From contig DHNY01000013.1 in the NCBI GenBank assembly GCA_002409625.1, forward strand, positions 98,311-145,478: a DNA stretch of 47,168 bases, in the 5' to 3' direction. How positions within the stretch are numbered: position 1 is the stretch's first letter; each line of letters opens with the position of its first letter. Origin of the DNA: Anaerolineaceae bacterium UBA5404. Lineage in GTDB: Bacteria > Chloroflexota > Anaerolineae > Anaerolineales > Anaerolineaceae. This document shows positions 21,903 through 31,011 of this stretch, in pieces. A program made the position numbers and the translations under genes. The notes beneath the pieces were generated by a model. The model did no database searches and was not told the origin of the DNA. It was given only the letters and a program-made list of their open reading frames with translations.

Positions 21903-24101
21903 ATGGAAAACAACGCCAACAAAAACAGCTGGACTAAATCCGGCGATATTGCCGCGATTATTCATGTTTTCTACGCAGATCTCATTGAGGAAATCGCCGA
22001 AAAAACCCACAATCTGCCTCAAAATACAGATTATTACATCAGCATTCCTAACGACCACCCAGATGTGGTAGATGCGGTTAGAGAACACTTCCCCAATGCC
22101 CAAATCCTGATTGTAGAAAACCGTGGCCGTGATATCTTACCTTTCCTCGAGGTCCTCAAAGGCATTTTGCCCCTGAATTATGACTTACTGGTAAAAATTC
22201 ATAGTAAAAAGACCCCTCACCGTGCTGATGGTACGAGCTGGCGACAAGATATCTATGAAAAACTGTTGGGGTCTGCTGACTTAATTAACGGGATTATCCA
22301 ATCTTTTAAGACTAATCCGGAACAAGGCATGTTAGGTCCCAAAGGACAGGTGGTCAATGCCCGTTATTATATGTTTGAGAATAAGACTATTTTTCTCGAA
22401 CTAGCTAAGCGCATTGGATTAGAGACAAACGATCAATTCGACTTTCCTTTTGTGTCTTCCACGATGTTTTGGGCTCGCCCACAGCTGTTTAAGAAGCTCA
22501 TTGATGCCGACTTCCTTAAAGCAGAATTCCCCAACGAACCTATCAAGAGTGATGGAACCATCGTGCATGGGCTTGAACGCATTTTCGGGCTTGCCACAAT
22601 CCATGAAGGTTTAAAAATAAACACTGTTGACCTTGACGGTCATATTGAAAAGCCTAATCCGAATGAAATTTCTCCGTTTGCATATAAACCCAGGGCATTA
22701 CTCTTGTCTGATATTAAATCCCTGGTGTATTATGGCACGAAACATGTCGGTTATGCAGTCGAGCACATTCGGATCACTGCCCCTTATCAACAAGCCGGCA
22801 TTGAATTAATTGATGGATTTGTTGACGGTCAAGCTGATATTGAGCGCATCCAATTAGGTGATGCGGTCATCTTCCACCGCAGCTTCCCTGGCTCTGTTGA
22901 GCATTTTGAAAAATACATTTGGAAAGCCCGCGAGCTGGAAAAACCAGTTATTTTTGAGATCGATGATCTACTTTTCAATCTGCCCGAAGACCACCCTGAG
23001 CAAAAGCTGGATTTATATAAGTCACACTTAATGCCCATTCTCTTTGCTCTTAACGAAGCCGATTTAGTTGTTACATCAACTCCAAAAATAAAAGAGCTGC
23101 TGTCTGATTTCAACCCAAATATCATTGTCTTACCCAATTACCTGGATGATCATCTGTGGTCCTTACAGAGCATCGCGGTTAATGAAAATGTGCCTTTAAC
23201 CATCATGTACATGGGAACAGATTCGCATACGCCCGATCTGGAAGGGATCGCACCGGCATTGTTACACTTACTGGACAAATATCAAGGGAAGTTAATGGTG
23301 AGGGTGATTGGAACACCGCTACCTCAGAGCCTCGCCGCAAGACCTGATATCACTTTTGAACCTGCGCCAAACAATGTTTACACAGCTTTTGTTGAAAACT
23401 TCCAAAATCAAAAAGCCGATATCTTTATTGCTCCTTTAAACCACAACCTTTTCAATAAATGCAAAAGCCACCTTAAATTCCTGGAATATAGCGCCCTTGG
23501 CATCCCTGGCGTTTATGCCGATTTAGATCCCTATCAAGAGATTGTTGAACACGGCGAGGACGGATTTCTTGCCTCTTCTGTAAAAGAATGGATAGTTTAC
23601 TTGGATAAACTCATTGAAAGTCCAGAACTGAGAAGAAAAGTTGCCGAAGCTGCCCAAAACAAGCTGCGAGATCACTACCTCTTATTAAGCCAAATAAAAA
23701 ATTGGCAAGACATTGTAGGCGAGCTGATACCCGAGAAATTCCTCGATGTTTATAACCTCTCAGACAAGATGGCTTTAACAACAAGTGTTTTGAGAAAAAT
23801 TCAAAGTTCTCATCGCGAATCCACAGATAAGATTTTTTACCAAGAGAAAGAACTTGCCTCGCTTTCAACCCACTTGACACACTTGCAAACTCAACTGACT
23901 GATACTCAGAAGCACTATCAACGCACGCAAAACCAGCTAAATAGCACACAAGCGCAACTAGGTGATTCACAAACACTCAACCATCACTTACAAAACTCTT
24001 TGGAAGACGCCCAAATGGTTATCGTCGATTACGCGACTAGCACCAGCTGGAAGCTTACCCGTCCTTTGCGTAAGGTTTCCAAATGGATTAAGAAACGCTA
24101 G
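21903..24101 (+). CDS. RgpF-GT4 fusion glycosyltransferase with coiled-coil tail
   Basis: This 732-residue protein has two enzymatic parts. Residues about 15-240 match the rhamnan synthesis F (RgpF) family: IHVFYADLIEEIAEKTHNL, ENRGRDILPFLEVL, LLVKIHSKKTPHRADG and the SSTMFWARP block. Residues about 310-600 are a family 4-like GT-B domain with EKPVIFEIDDLLFNLPEDH, VTSTPKIKELL and KSHLKFLEYSALGIPGVYAD. A coiled-coil follows (about 640-712, heptads rich in Gln/Leu), and the protein ends with TSTSWKLTRPLRKVSKW, a basic amphipathic tail often seen on such enzymes. It is likely cytoplasmic and membrane-associated, adding rhamnose to the exported glycan. The ATG at 21903 follows GAGAGGA; an upstream ATG at 21891 is less likely. 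Confidence 0.9.
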   Translation: MENNANKNSWTKSGDIAAIIHVFYADLIEEIAEKTHNLPQNTDYYISIPNDHPDVVDAVREHFPNAQILIVENRGRDILPFLEVLKGILPLNYDLLVKIHSKKTPHRADGTSWRQDIYEKLLGSADLINGIIQSFKTNPEQGMLGPKGQVVNARYYMFENKTIFLELAKRIGLETNDQFDFPFVSSTMFWARPQLFKKLIDADFLKAEFPNEPIKSDGTIVHGLERIFGLATIHEGLKINTVDLDGHIEKPNPNEISPFAYKPRALLLSDIKSLVYYGTKHVGYAVEHIRITAPYQQAGIELIDGFVDGQADIERIQLGDAVIFHRSFPGSVEHFEKYIWKARELEKPVIFEIDDLLFNLPEDHPEQKLDLYKSHLMPILFALNEADLVVTSTPKIKELLSDFNPNIIVLPNYLDDHLWSLQSIAVNENVPLTIMYMGTDSHTPDLEGIAPALLHLLDKYQGKLMVRVIGTPLPQSLAARPDITFEPAPNNVYTAFVENFQNQKADIFIAPLNHNLFNKCKSHLKFLEYSALGIPGVYADLDPYQEIVEHGEDGFLASSVKEWIVYLDKLIESPELRRKVAEAAQNKLRDHYLLLSQIKNWQDIVGELIPEKFLDVYNLSDKMALTTSVLRKIQSSHRESTDKIFYQEKELASLSTHLTHLQTQLTDTQKHYQRTQNQLNSTQAQLGDSQTLNHHLQNSLEDAQMVIVDYATSTSWKLTRPLRKVSKWIKKR

Positions 24102-24102
24102 C

Positions 24103-24116
24103 TTACTCATGAGTAA
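24103..24116. promoter_or_regulatory. 14-bp perfect palindrome between glycosyltransferase genes
   Basis: TTACTCATGAGTAA begins two bases after the RgpF-GT4 stop and 54 bases before the next gene. It has no loop and no T-tract, so it resembles a protein-binding site more than a terminator. Confidence 0.3.
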
Positions 24117-24169
24117 AACAACAGTGGTCAGGATTTTGCAAGCCAAAATGAAAGACCTTAGGAGAAAAA

Positions 24170-27100
24170 ATGTTTAGACATTTTAAAACAAAAAAAATCA
24201 TTAAAGACAGTGGCTTATTTGATTCGAACTATTATCTCTTAAAGTATCCTGATATTCGGGCGGCTGATATTGACCCCTTAACCCACTTTGTGAAATTTGG
24301 TTGGCGCGAAAAGCGTAATCCATCCGCCGACTTTAATACAAAGGTCTATTTGGAAGGATTCCCAGAGTTATTATCCCTTAACATCAACCCCTTAGTCCAT
24401 TTTATCCAAGCCCAAAGACTGGCTTTTGAGTCGAGGGATCCGAGTCAAACTGCTCAGCTCCTTACTACCCACCCATCGAAAACAGAAGTGACTGATACTC
24501 GCTTTGAAACAGTCTATCGTGACCTATTTGAAGTCGCAAAAGGCAGCCCGTCTGATGATTTTGTGCCCTATGACCCTGATTATCGGGTTATTGATAATCC
24601 CGCTTTAGATTTGATTGCCTTCTATTTGCCCCAGTTCCATCCCTTCCCCGAAAACGATCTTTGGTGGGGTAAAGGCTTCACGGAATGGAAGAATGTCACC
24701 AAAGCGCTCCCCCAATTTGTGGGGCATTATCAACCCCGTTTACCTGGCGATTTGGGTTTTTATGATCTCCGTGTGCCGGAAGTACAAGAAGAGCAAGCCC
24801 GACTTGCCCAGCAGTTTGGCATAAAAGCTTTTTGCTTCCACTACTATTGGTTTAGTGGCAAGCGTTTGATGGAAAAACCGCTCGAATCGTTTGTCAACAA
24901 TCCAAACATCAGTTTACCTTTCTGCGTTTGCTGGGCGAATGACAACTGGACCCGCAGATGGGATGGTAGCGCGAACGAGATCCTTATTGCCCAAGAGCAC
25001 AATTTTGAACTTGATAAAAAAATCATCCACGACCTGGTTCCTTTGTTCGAAAATCCTCGTTATTACCGCATTGAAGGTCGCCCGCTTTTGGTTGTTTATA
25101 ATGCCGGCATCATGGATGACATCAAAGAAACCATTGCCTATTGGCGTGACTACACAATCAAACAAAGCTTGCCTAACCCCTATATTATCGCCGCCCAAAC
25201 CTTCAGTTTTCTTGAACCAGAGCCAGAAACGTTCGATGCCACCGTCGAGTTCCCTCCACACCATATTGGCGCGCAAGAGATAAGTGACAAAGTTTCCTTC
25301 CTCCAGGGGAATGAGTTTACTGGACAGATTTTTGATTATGCCCAATTTTCCGAAGTGCAATTGTCCAAGCTAGGACATACCACCAGAGAGCATTACCATA
25401 CCATCGTGCCTGGTTGGGATAATGAAGCCCGCCGTCCTGGGAAAGGTTTCATTCTGAAAGACTCCAGCCCCGAGCTCTACGGTGAATGGCTAAAAAGAGT
25501 CGGCGAATACACGCTCGCAACCAAAACGCCAAAAAAGAGGCTTGTCTTCATCAATGCCTGGAATGAATGGGCTGAGGCGACTTACCTCGAACCTGATCTG
25601 CGCTATGGCTATGCTTATCTCCAAAAAACCGCGGAAATCGTCAACGAGCTCAGTGGTGTAAAAACCGACCAAAAGAGAGCCTCGACACGTACAGATATTG
25701 ATGAAACCATTCCAGGTTACGTTAGGTCTGTGCGTTTCCGTTGGCCATTTATCAGCGAAACAGAGACCACATACGAACCAGAAGCCCTGGAGAGAATCAA
25801 AACCGATCTCGACGACCTTTTGGAAAAAGCAAACCAGGAAAAAGATAATGCGGAGAAGATTTCTATTATCATTCCCGTTTACAACCATGTGCTTGAAACG
25901 ATTAACTGCCTTAAGTCTATCGCCATAGCAGATGATCCCTACCAACACGAAATCATCGTGATTGATGATGGATCCAGCGATTTGACACAAACCCTGCTTA
26001 GCGATCTGAAGCACATCACCTATATTCGAAATGAAGAAAATCTGGGCTTTTTGCTCAGTTGCAATAAAGCTGCAAAACATGCCACTGGCGACTATATTTG
26101 TTTCCTGAACAATGACACCATGGTGTTGGAATCATGGCTTAAGCGCATTGTTCAAACGTTCAATCAAAATCAAGATGCTGGGCTAGTAGGCTCTAAACTT
26201 TACTACCCTGATGGTAGCCTTCAAGAAGTTGGTGGACTCATTTGGAGAGACGCCAGTGGTATCAATTACGGTCGTGAAGACGATCCCCGCAAACCAGAAT
26301 ACGGCTATCTGCGCGAACCTGATTACTGTTCTGGGGCGGCAATTTTCTTACCAATGAACATTTGGAAAGAAATGAATGGTTTTGACCTTCTCTTTGCACC
26401 AGCCTACTATGAAGATACCGATTTGGCTTTTCGTGTTCGCCAGGCGGGTTATAAAGTCTTCGTGCAACCCTTGTCCAAAGTCGTCCACCTCGAAGGTATC
26501 ACCTCCGGAACAGATTTAAGCTCTGGTGCCAAAAGATACCAAGTTGTCAATAAAGAAAAATTCCTGGAAAGATGGAAGGATGTCCTTGCAAAGCACGCAG
26601 ATCCCCATCTTCCCGATTGGACGACTAACACCCACGGTAAGAAAAAGCGCATCCTATTAGTGGATGTGTGTACACCAAAACCTGATGTTGATTCAGGTTC
26701 AATCGACACCTATAACTATTTGCTTTCCTATCGCCGCATGGGCTATGAAGTGGTCTTTTACTCCGTCGTCGACTCCCAGCTGGTTGATCGTTATGTAACT
26801 GATCTACAGAGTCAGGGCATCCATTGCCTGAACCTGCCCGAAAAAGAACAGTTCTGGAAGTTCCTGGAAAAATACGGGAAAGCATTTGATTATGTGATGT
26901 TGTTCAGAGTCCACGCCGGTGGGCAGTTTATGGATGCGGTAAAAACATATGCGCCTGATGCAAAAGTCGTTTTTAACACTGTTGACTTGCACTTCTTACG
27001 CGAACAACGCCAATCAAGCATTTCACCAGAAACCCAAGACAAGAGTGAAGTTTCAGAAACAGAACGCTTAGAAGCGGGATTGATGAAAACAGCAGAGCTT

Positions 27101-27742
27101 TCGATCCTCGTCAGTGAATTCGAAAGAGAACTGCTGTCAAAGCTCTACCCAGAAATAGAAACTCGCGTGATGCCTTTACCCCGTGAGATCCCCGGACGTA
27201 AAAACGGTTTCGCCAACCGCAAGGATATCGCCTTCGTTGGTGGTTATTTACACAAACCCAATGTGGATGCCATCGACTACTTTGCCAAAGAAGTATGGCC
27301 TCTCATAGAGCACAAATTACCCGGCGTGACATTCAAAGTTGTTGGCAGTAATATGCCTGATTCTTTCCAACAATACGCATCAGAGAGCATTGAATTGGTC
27401 GGTTTTGTGGATGATTTGGGAGATGTCTTTGATAATGTGCGTCTCTCAGTTGCTCCGCTTCGATTTGGTGCTGGCATCAAAGGCAAGGTTGTTTCAAGCC
27501 TGAGCTACGGCTTACCCTGTGTGGCAAGTTCGATTGCAGCGGAAGGCATGAACCTGACCGAAGGTGTGAACATCTTACAAAGTGATGACCCGCAAAAATT
27601 CGCTGACCTGGTCTATGAGGCTTACACAGATGAAGCGAAGTGGACGAAGTTATCAGATGCCGGCTTAGATTTTGTCCACGAGCGTCATGCCATTGAGAGT
27701 TTTGAAGAAAGATTGCGCGAGATTATGACTTTTTTGGGATAA
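24170..27742 (+). CDS. Multidomain WbsX-GT2-GT4 glycosyltransferase
   Basis: This 1190-residue protein has four parts. Residues 1-82 hold two short repeats of the form FDxxYYLxxxPD...IDPLxHF. Residues about 148-500 match the WbsX family of polysaccharide-biosynthesis proteins (AFYLPQFHPFPENDLWWGKG, FTEWKNVTKA, FHYYWFSGKR, WANDNWTRRWDG, INAWNEWAEATYLEPD). Residues about 563-800 form a GT2 domain (ISIIIPVYNH, IVIDDGSSD, FLNNDTM, YYEDTDLAFRVRQAGYK). Residues about 823-1190 form a GT4-like domain ending with VAPLRFGAGIKGKVVSSLSYGLPCVAS. It has no signal peptide and is probably cytoplasmic. It may add several sugars in sequence to the surface glycan. The ATG follows TAGGAGA. It is intact, with no frameshift. 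Confidence 0.92.
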   Translation: MFRHFKTKKIIKDSGLFDSNYYLLKYPDIRAADIDPLTHFVKFGWREKRNPSADFNTKVYLEGFPELLSLNINPLVHFIQAQRLAFESRDPSQTAQLLTTHPSKTEVTDTRFETVYRDLFEVAKGSPSDDFVPYDPDYRVIDNPALDLIAFYLPQFHPFPENDLWWGKGFTEWKNVTKALPQFVGHYQPRLPGDLGFYDLRVPEVQEEQARLAQQFGIKAFCFHYYWFSGKRLMEKPLESFVNNPNISLPFCVCWANDNWTRRWDGSANEILIAQEHNFELDKKIIHDLVPLFENPRYYRIEGRPLLVVYNAGIMDDIKETIAYWRDYTIKQSLPNPYIIAAQTFSFLEPEPETFDATVEFPPHHIGAQEISDKVSFLQGNEFTGQIFDYAQFSEVQLSKLGHTTREHYHTIVPGWDNEARRPGKGFILKDSSPELYGEWLKRVGEYTLATKTPKKRLVFINAWNEWAEATYLEPDLRYGYAYLQKTAEIVNELSGVKTDQKRASTRTDIDETIPGYVRSVRFRWPFISETETTYEPEALERIKTDLDDLLEKANQEKDNAEKISIIIPVYNHVLETINCLKSIAIADDPYQHEIIVIDDGSSDLTQTLLSDLKHITYIRNEENLGFLLSCNKAAKHATGDYICFLNNDTMVLESWLKRIVQTFNQNQDAGLVGSKLYYPDGSLQEVGGLIWRDASGINYGREDDPRKPEYGYLREPDYCSGAAIFLPMNIWKEMNGFDLLFAPAYYEDTDLAFRVRQAGYKVFVQPLSKVVHLEGITSGTDLSSGAKRYQVVNKEKFLERWKDVLAKHADPHLPDWTTNTHGKKKRILLVDVCTPKPDVDSGSIDTYNYLLSYRRMGYEVVFYSVVDSQLVDRYVTDLQSQGIHCLNLPEKEQFWKFLEKYGKAFDYVMLFRVHAGGQFMDAVKTYAPDAKVVFNTVDLHFLREQRQSSISPETQDKSEVSETERLEAGLMKTAELSILVSEFERELLSKLYPEIETRVMPLPREIPGRKNGFANRKDIAFVGGYLHKPNVDAIDYFAKEVWPLIEHKLPGVTFKVVGSNMPDSFQQYASESIELVGFVDDLGDVFDNVRLSVAPLRFGAGIKGKVVSSLSYGLPCVASSIAAEGMNLTEGVNILQSDDPQKFADLVYEAYTDEAKWTKLSDAGLDFVHERHAIESFEERLREIMTFLG

Positions 27743-27812
27743 CGCATCCTGTTCGCGTCTCGATCCCAATTCAGTGAAAGCAATCAGTTGCCTAAAAACT
27801 TCTTAGTTCAAT

Positions 27813-27836
27813 TTGAGTTAAGGCTCAAGGTATAAT
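27813..27836 (+). promoter_or_regulatory. Putative promoter with inverted repeat before a GT2 gene
   Basis: TTGAG (27813-27817) and CTCAA (27824-27828) form an inverted repeat just before TATAAT (27831-27836). The gene starts 33 bases later with its own ribosome-binding site, so this gene can probably be expressed independently. Confidence 0.4.
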
Positions 27837-27869
27837 TACCGTCAGCCTAATTGAGGCATGGAGAGAATC

Positions 27870-29624
27870 ATGTGTTTCTTTCAAAGTGACAAGAAGCTTA
27901 TTGAAAAAAGCGGTTTATTTGACCCTCAATATTATCTGGACAGCAATCCTGACCTCAAAATCCTGAGCATAAACCCTCTGGAACATTTTGTCATGTCAGG
28001 TTGGCGCGAAGGACGTAATCCATCAGCGCAGTTTAACACAAAGTTTTACTTGCGCACCTACCATGAATCCATTCCAGAAGATCAAAATCCACTTATCCAC
28101 TACATTAAGAAAGGCCAAAAAGAAGGCAAATCGGCATTACCCGGAAAGGATCAACCCGCACAATTTGAGTCCTTTACCCCAGTTTTCAAAAAGAAAAAGC
28201 TCTTATCCCGAAGAAATCTGCAGTTTGGTATTGCCTATATTCAATCTTATGGCTTAATGAGTTTTATCAACAAAGTTTTTTCAAAACTCTTTCAGAAAAC
28301 CATGTTCTTTGGACGTGGCAAATCTTCTCCTGTAAAAATGCTGGAAGAAAGCCAAAATACCGTCCTTTTAAAAGCTACAGATTACGACATCCAACCCAAC
28401 GACGTCACGATTTCGATTGTCATCCCTTGTAAAAATGCGGGCGACGAGTTTCAATTCCTGCTCAAAATGCTTCAGGCTCAAAAAGGTTTTAAACACATCG
28501 AGCTCGTCATTGTCGATTCAGGTAGCACCGATCAAACGCTTGAAATCGCCCACCGCTTTAAAGCCAAAGTGGTCGAAATTAAGCCTGAAGATTTCTCCCA
28601 TTCCTACGCCCGCAATCTAGGTGCAGAGCATGCAACCGGGGACTATCTACTCTTCACAGTCCAAGATGCCTTACCAAGCTCCGACACCTGGTTGCATGAG
28701 CTTTATACGGTGCTCATTGATAATGAGGTCGCAGCAGTCTCATGTGCTGAAACCCCAAAAGAAGATGCTGACCTTTTTTACCGGCAAATCTGTTGGAATC
28801 ATTACAACTTCCTGGGCGTAAATAATGCTGACCGCATTTTTAGCCTGCCCAAAACCCAAAACCACCTCACCCTCAGACAAAATGGCCAGCTTTCTGACCT
28901 AGCCAACTTGATATCACGCGAGCTCTTTAATCAATATAAGTACCGCTTAAATTATGCCGAGGATATCGACTTGGGCATCCGGCTCATCAAAGACGGCCAC
29001 AAACTCGCCTTTTTAGGCACAACTCGCATCATCCATTCGCACAACCGCCAGCCTTATTACTTCCTCAAAAGAGGTTATGTTGATAATCAATTCCTCAGCG
29101 ATATTTTTGATGACTTCGTTGTGCCCAAGCTTGCCATTGAAGACTTCGTTCCGGATATCGCTTTTACATACAGTTTTTTAGCTGATTTATCTTCAAAGAT
29201 TAATGCTTTATCCTACCCGCTCAAACCAGAACATTTTGAAATATTCGTTCAAAACCAATTTGATGATTATCTTTCCCAAAGATTTCCCGCAGCATTACCT
29301 GACACTAGCCATGTTTTCCTGGATGACCAAGCCCAAACTTACCTTGAATCTTTAATCACAGAGCACGGTTTCCATATGGCAGGCAAGGCATATAACGGCA
29401 CTTTATTGCGCGCCTATTTTGGCTACATTGAGATCACAACCAGATATCTAAAAAATGCTTACGAACTGATCAATCCAGATTTGGCACAAGACATTCTCGC
29501 CTGTCTTTATAAAGCGTTTTGTATCGTGGTTGGGGCGCACTTAGCCTATTGCTACAAAAACAAAACCGGGCGTGAGAAGCTCAACATGGATGCCATGCAT
29601 CAAACCTTGATGGCAGGTGTGTAA
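27870..29624 (+). CDS. GT2 glycosyltransferase with N-terminal SGLFD module
   Basis: This 584-residue protein begins with the same two-repeat module as the 1190-residue protein (SGLFDPQYYLDSNPDL, SINPLEHF, GWREGRNPSAQFNTKFYL). A linker follows, then a GT2 domain from about residue 178 (ISIVIPCKNAGDE, LVIVDSGSTDQTLE, SYARNLGAEHATGDYLLF, YAEDIDLGIRLIKDGHKLAF). The C-terminal 190 residues are helical and unassigned. The ATG at 27870 is chosen because GGAGAG lies upstream and the N-terminus then aligns with that of the related protein; ATG at 27858 is also in frame. Its stop overlaps the next start (TAATG). Confidence 0.9.
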   Translation: MCFFQSDKKLIEKSGLFDPQYYLDSNPDLKILSINPLEHFVMSGWREGRNPSAQFNTKFYLRTYHESIPEDQNPLIHYIKKGQKEGKSALPGKDQPAQFESFTPVFKKKKLLSRRNLQFGIAYIQSYGLMSFINKVFSKLFQKTMFFGRGKSSPVKMLEESQNTVLLKATDYDIQPNDVTISIVIPCKNAGDEFQFLLKMLQAQKGFKHIELVIVDSGSTDQTLEIAHRFKAKVVEIKPEDFSHSYARNLGAEHATGDYLLFTVQDALPSSDTWLHELYTVLIDNEVAAVSCAETPKEDADLFYRQICWNHYNFLGVNNADRIFSLPKTQNHLTLRQNGQLSDLANLISRELFNQYKYRLNYAEDIDLGIRLIKDGHKLAFLGTTRIIHSHNRQPYYFLKRGYVDNQFLSDIFDDFVVPKLAIEDFVPDIAFTYSFLADLSSKINALSYPLKPEHFEIFVQNQFDDYLSQRFPAALPDTSHVFLDDQAQTYLESLITEHGFHMAGKAYNGTLLRAYFGYIEITTRYLKNAYELINPDLAQDILACLYKAFCIVVGAHLAYCYKNKTGREKLNMDAMHQTLMAGV

Positions 29625-30865
29625 TGAAAATCCTCTATGCCCTTCACCAATACTACCCGGAATACCAAGCCGGTACAGAAAAATTTGTTTACAATATGGC
29701 CTCAATGTCCGAGCTGAACGCCAACAAGGTCAAAATTGTCACCTACCGGCTTGGAGACTTTAAGCACCCGATCAAAAGCGCGGAAGGCATCCATTATGAG
29801 GAATATTTCCATAAGAAGCTACCCGTTGTGGCTTTTCAGTACAACGCGCGACCAGTTGACTTAAACTTTGGCTTCGATAACACGCTTGGGTTGGCTTTCG
29901 CGCGCGATATTTTGACAAAAGAAAAACCAGACCTCCTACACATCGGCCATATGATGCGCGTTTTTCCCTTCGCGCAAGCCGCCATTGAACTAGACATACC
30001 CTTTGTCATAACCTTGACTGACTTTTTCATGATCTGCCCTCGCAACACACTTGCGCCAACACCAAACAGCCTATGCAACGGACCCAAAGGTGGCGAGGCT
30101 TGCGCAAAATATTGCCCTGCGTTTTCACAAACTTTTATAAAAGAGCGTCTTGCCCGGGCGAAAACAATTCTCCAAAAAGCGGCTAAAATCTTCGCACCGT
30201 CACGTTTCGTTGCCCAAATGATCGAGGCGGAAATTGAAGGCGTGGAAGTTATCGTCAACCATCACGGCATTCGTCAAAGCCAAATTCGTGCCAACACACG
30301 CCACTATGACCAAGATTCACAGCTAAACTTTGCCTTTATTGGAACTTTAAGCAATCATAAAGGCACACACTTAGCCATCCAAGCCTTTGAAAAGCTGAAC
30401 ACAGAAAAGGCATATTTATCTATTTATGGCAGTGGTGAGGAAGACTACCTAAAATGGCTAAAACGCTTGGCAGACAAGAGCCAGACGCGTTTTTTGGGGT
30501 CATTCCCTTCAGAGGATTTAGCCAAAATCTTCTCAACAATCGATGTTTTGATCGTGCCTTCAATCGTTTACGAAACCTATTCATTTGTCGTCCATGAGGC
30601 TTTGGCATGCGAAGTGCCGGTCATCGTCTCTAACCTGGGCGGAATGGTTGAGCAAATTGAAGATGAACTAAACAGCTTCTTGTTTCCACCAGGGGATGTG
30701 CAAGCGCTTAGCGAGATTATGCAAAGCATCGTTGACAACCCAGATTCGCTCAACGAAATCAAAGCGCAAATCCGAAAAACAACGCTTGTTCCCAGCATTG
30801 AGCAAGAGGCCTATCAATATCAACGTGTTTATCAACAAATAATCCGAAATGCCAACAGCATCTAA
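29624..30865 (+). CDS. Family 4 glycosyltransferase
   Basis: This 413-residue GT-B enzyme is the last gene of the surface-glycan locus. The N-terminal domain starts KILYALHQYYPEYQAGTEKFV. The linker has LLHIGHMM and a four-Cys segment (CPRNT, LCNG, ACAKYCP, about 142-170) common in related GT4 enzymes and possibly metal-binding. The C-terminal donor domain has FIGTLSNHKGTHLAIQAF, LGSFPSEDL and the Glu-rich nucleotide-sugar motif PSIVYETYSFVVHEALACE. It is coupled to the previous gene by a one-base overlap (TAATG). Donor and linkage are unknown. Confidence 0.92.
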   Translation: MKILYALHQYYPEYQAGTEKFVYNMASMSELNANKVKIVTYRLGDFKHPIKSAEGIHYEEYFHKKLPVVAFQYNARPVDLNFGFDNTLGLAFARDILTKEKPDLLHIGHMMRVFPFAQAAIELDIPFVITLTDFFMICPRNTLAPTPNSLCNGPKGGEACAKYCPAFSQTFIKERLARAKTILQKAAKIFAPSRFVAQMIEAEIEGVEVIVNHHGIRQSQIRANTRHYDQDSQLNFAFIGTLSNHKGTHLAIQAFEKLNTEKAYLSIYGSGEEDYLKWLKRLADKSQTRFLGSFPSEDLAKIFSTIDVLIVPSIVYETYSFVVHEALACEVPVIVSNLGGMVEQIEDELNSFLFPPGDVQALSEIMQSIVDNPDSLNEIKAQIRKTTLVPSIEQEAYQYQRVYQQIIRNANSI

Positions 30866-30957
30866 AACGCGATTGATGTTTCAGCCCTTATATGTGCAAA
30901 AGGACAATTAGGCTTAATTTGAGTGGCTTAAAGACCATGCAGCAAGGCAAGTAAAAT

Positions 30958-30981
30958 AAAGAGGCTTTTTAAAGCCTCTTT
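30958..30981. terminator. Bidirectional terminator between convergent genes
   Basis: Perfect 11-bp arms AAAGAGGCTTT / AAAGCCTCTTT flank a TT loop, with T-rich sequence downstream on the plus strand and A-rich sequence upstream. It lies between the plus GT4 gene and the minus CAP/LysM gene. Confidence 0.8.
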
Positions 30982-31011
30982 ACTTCTTAATAAATCAGAT
31001 CTGAAAACTTT

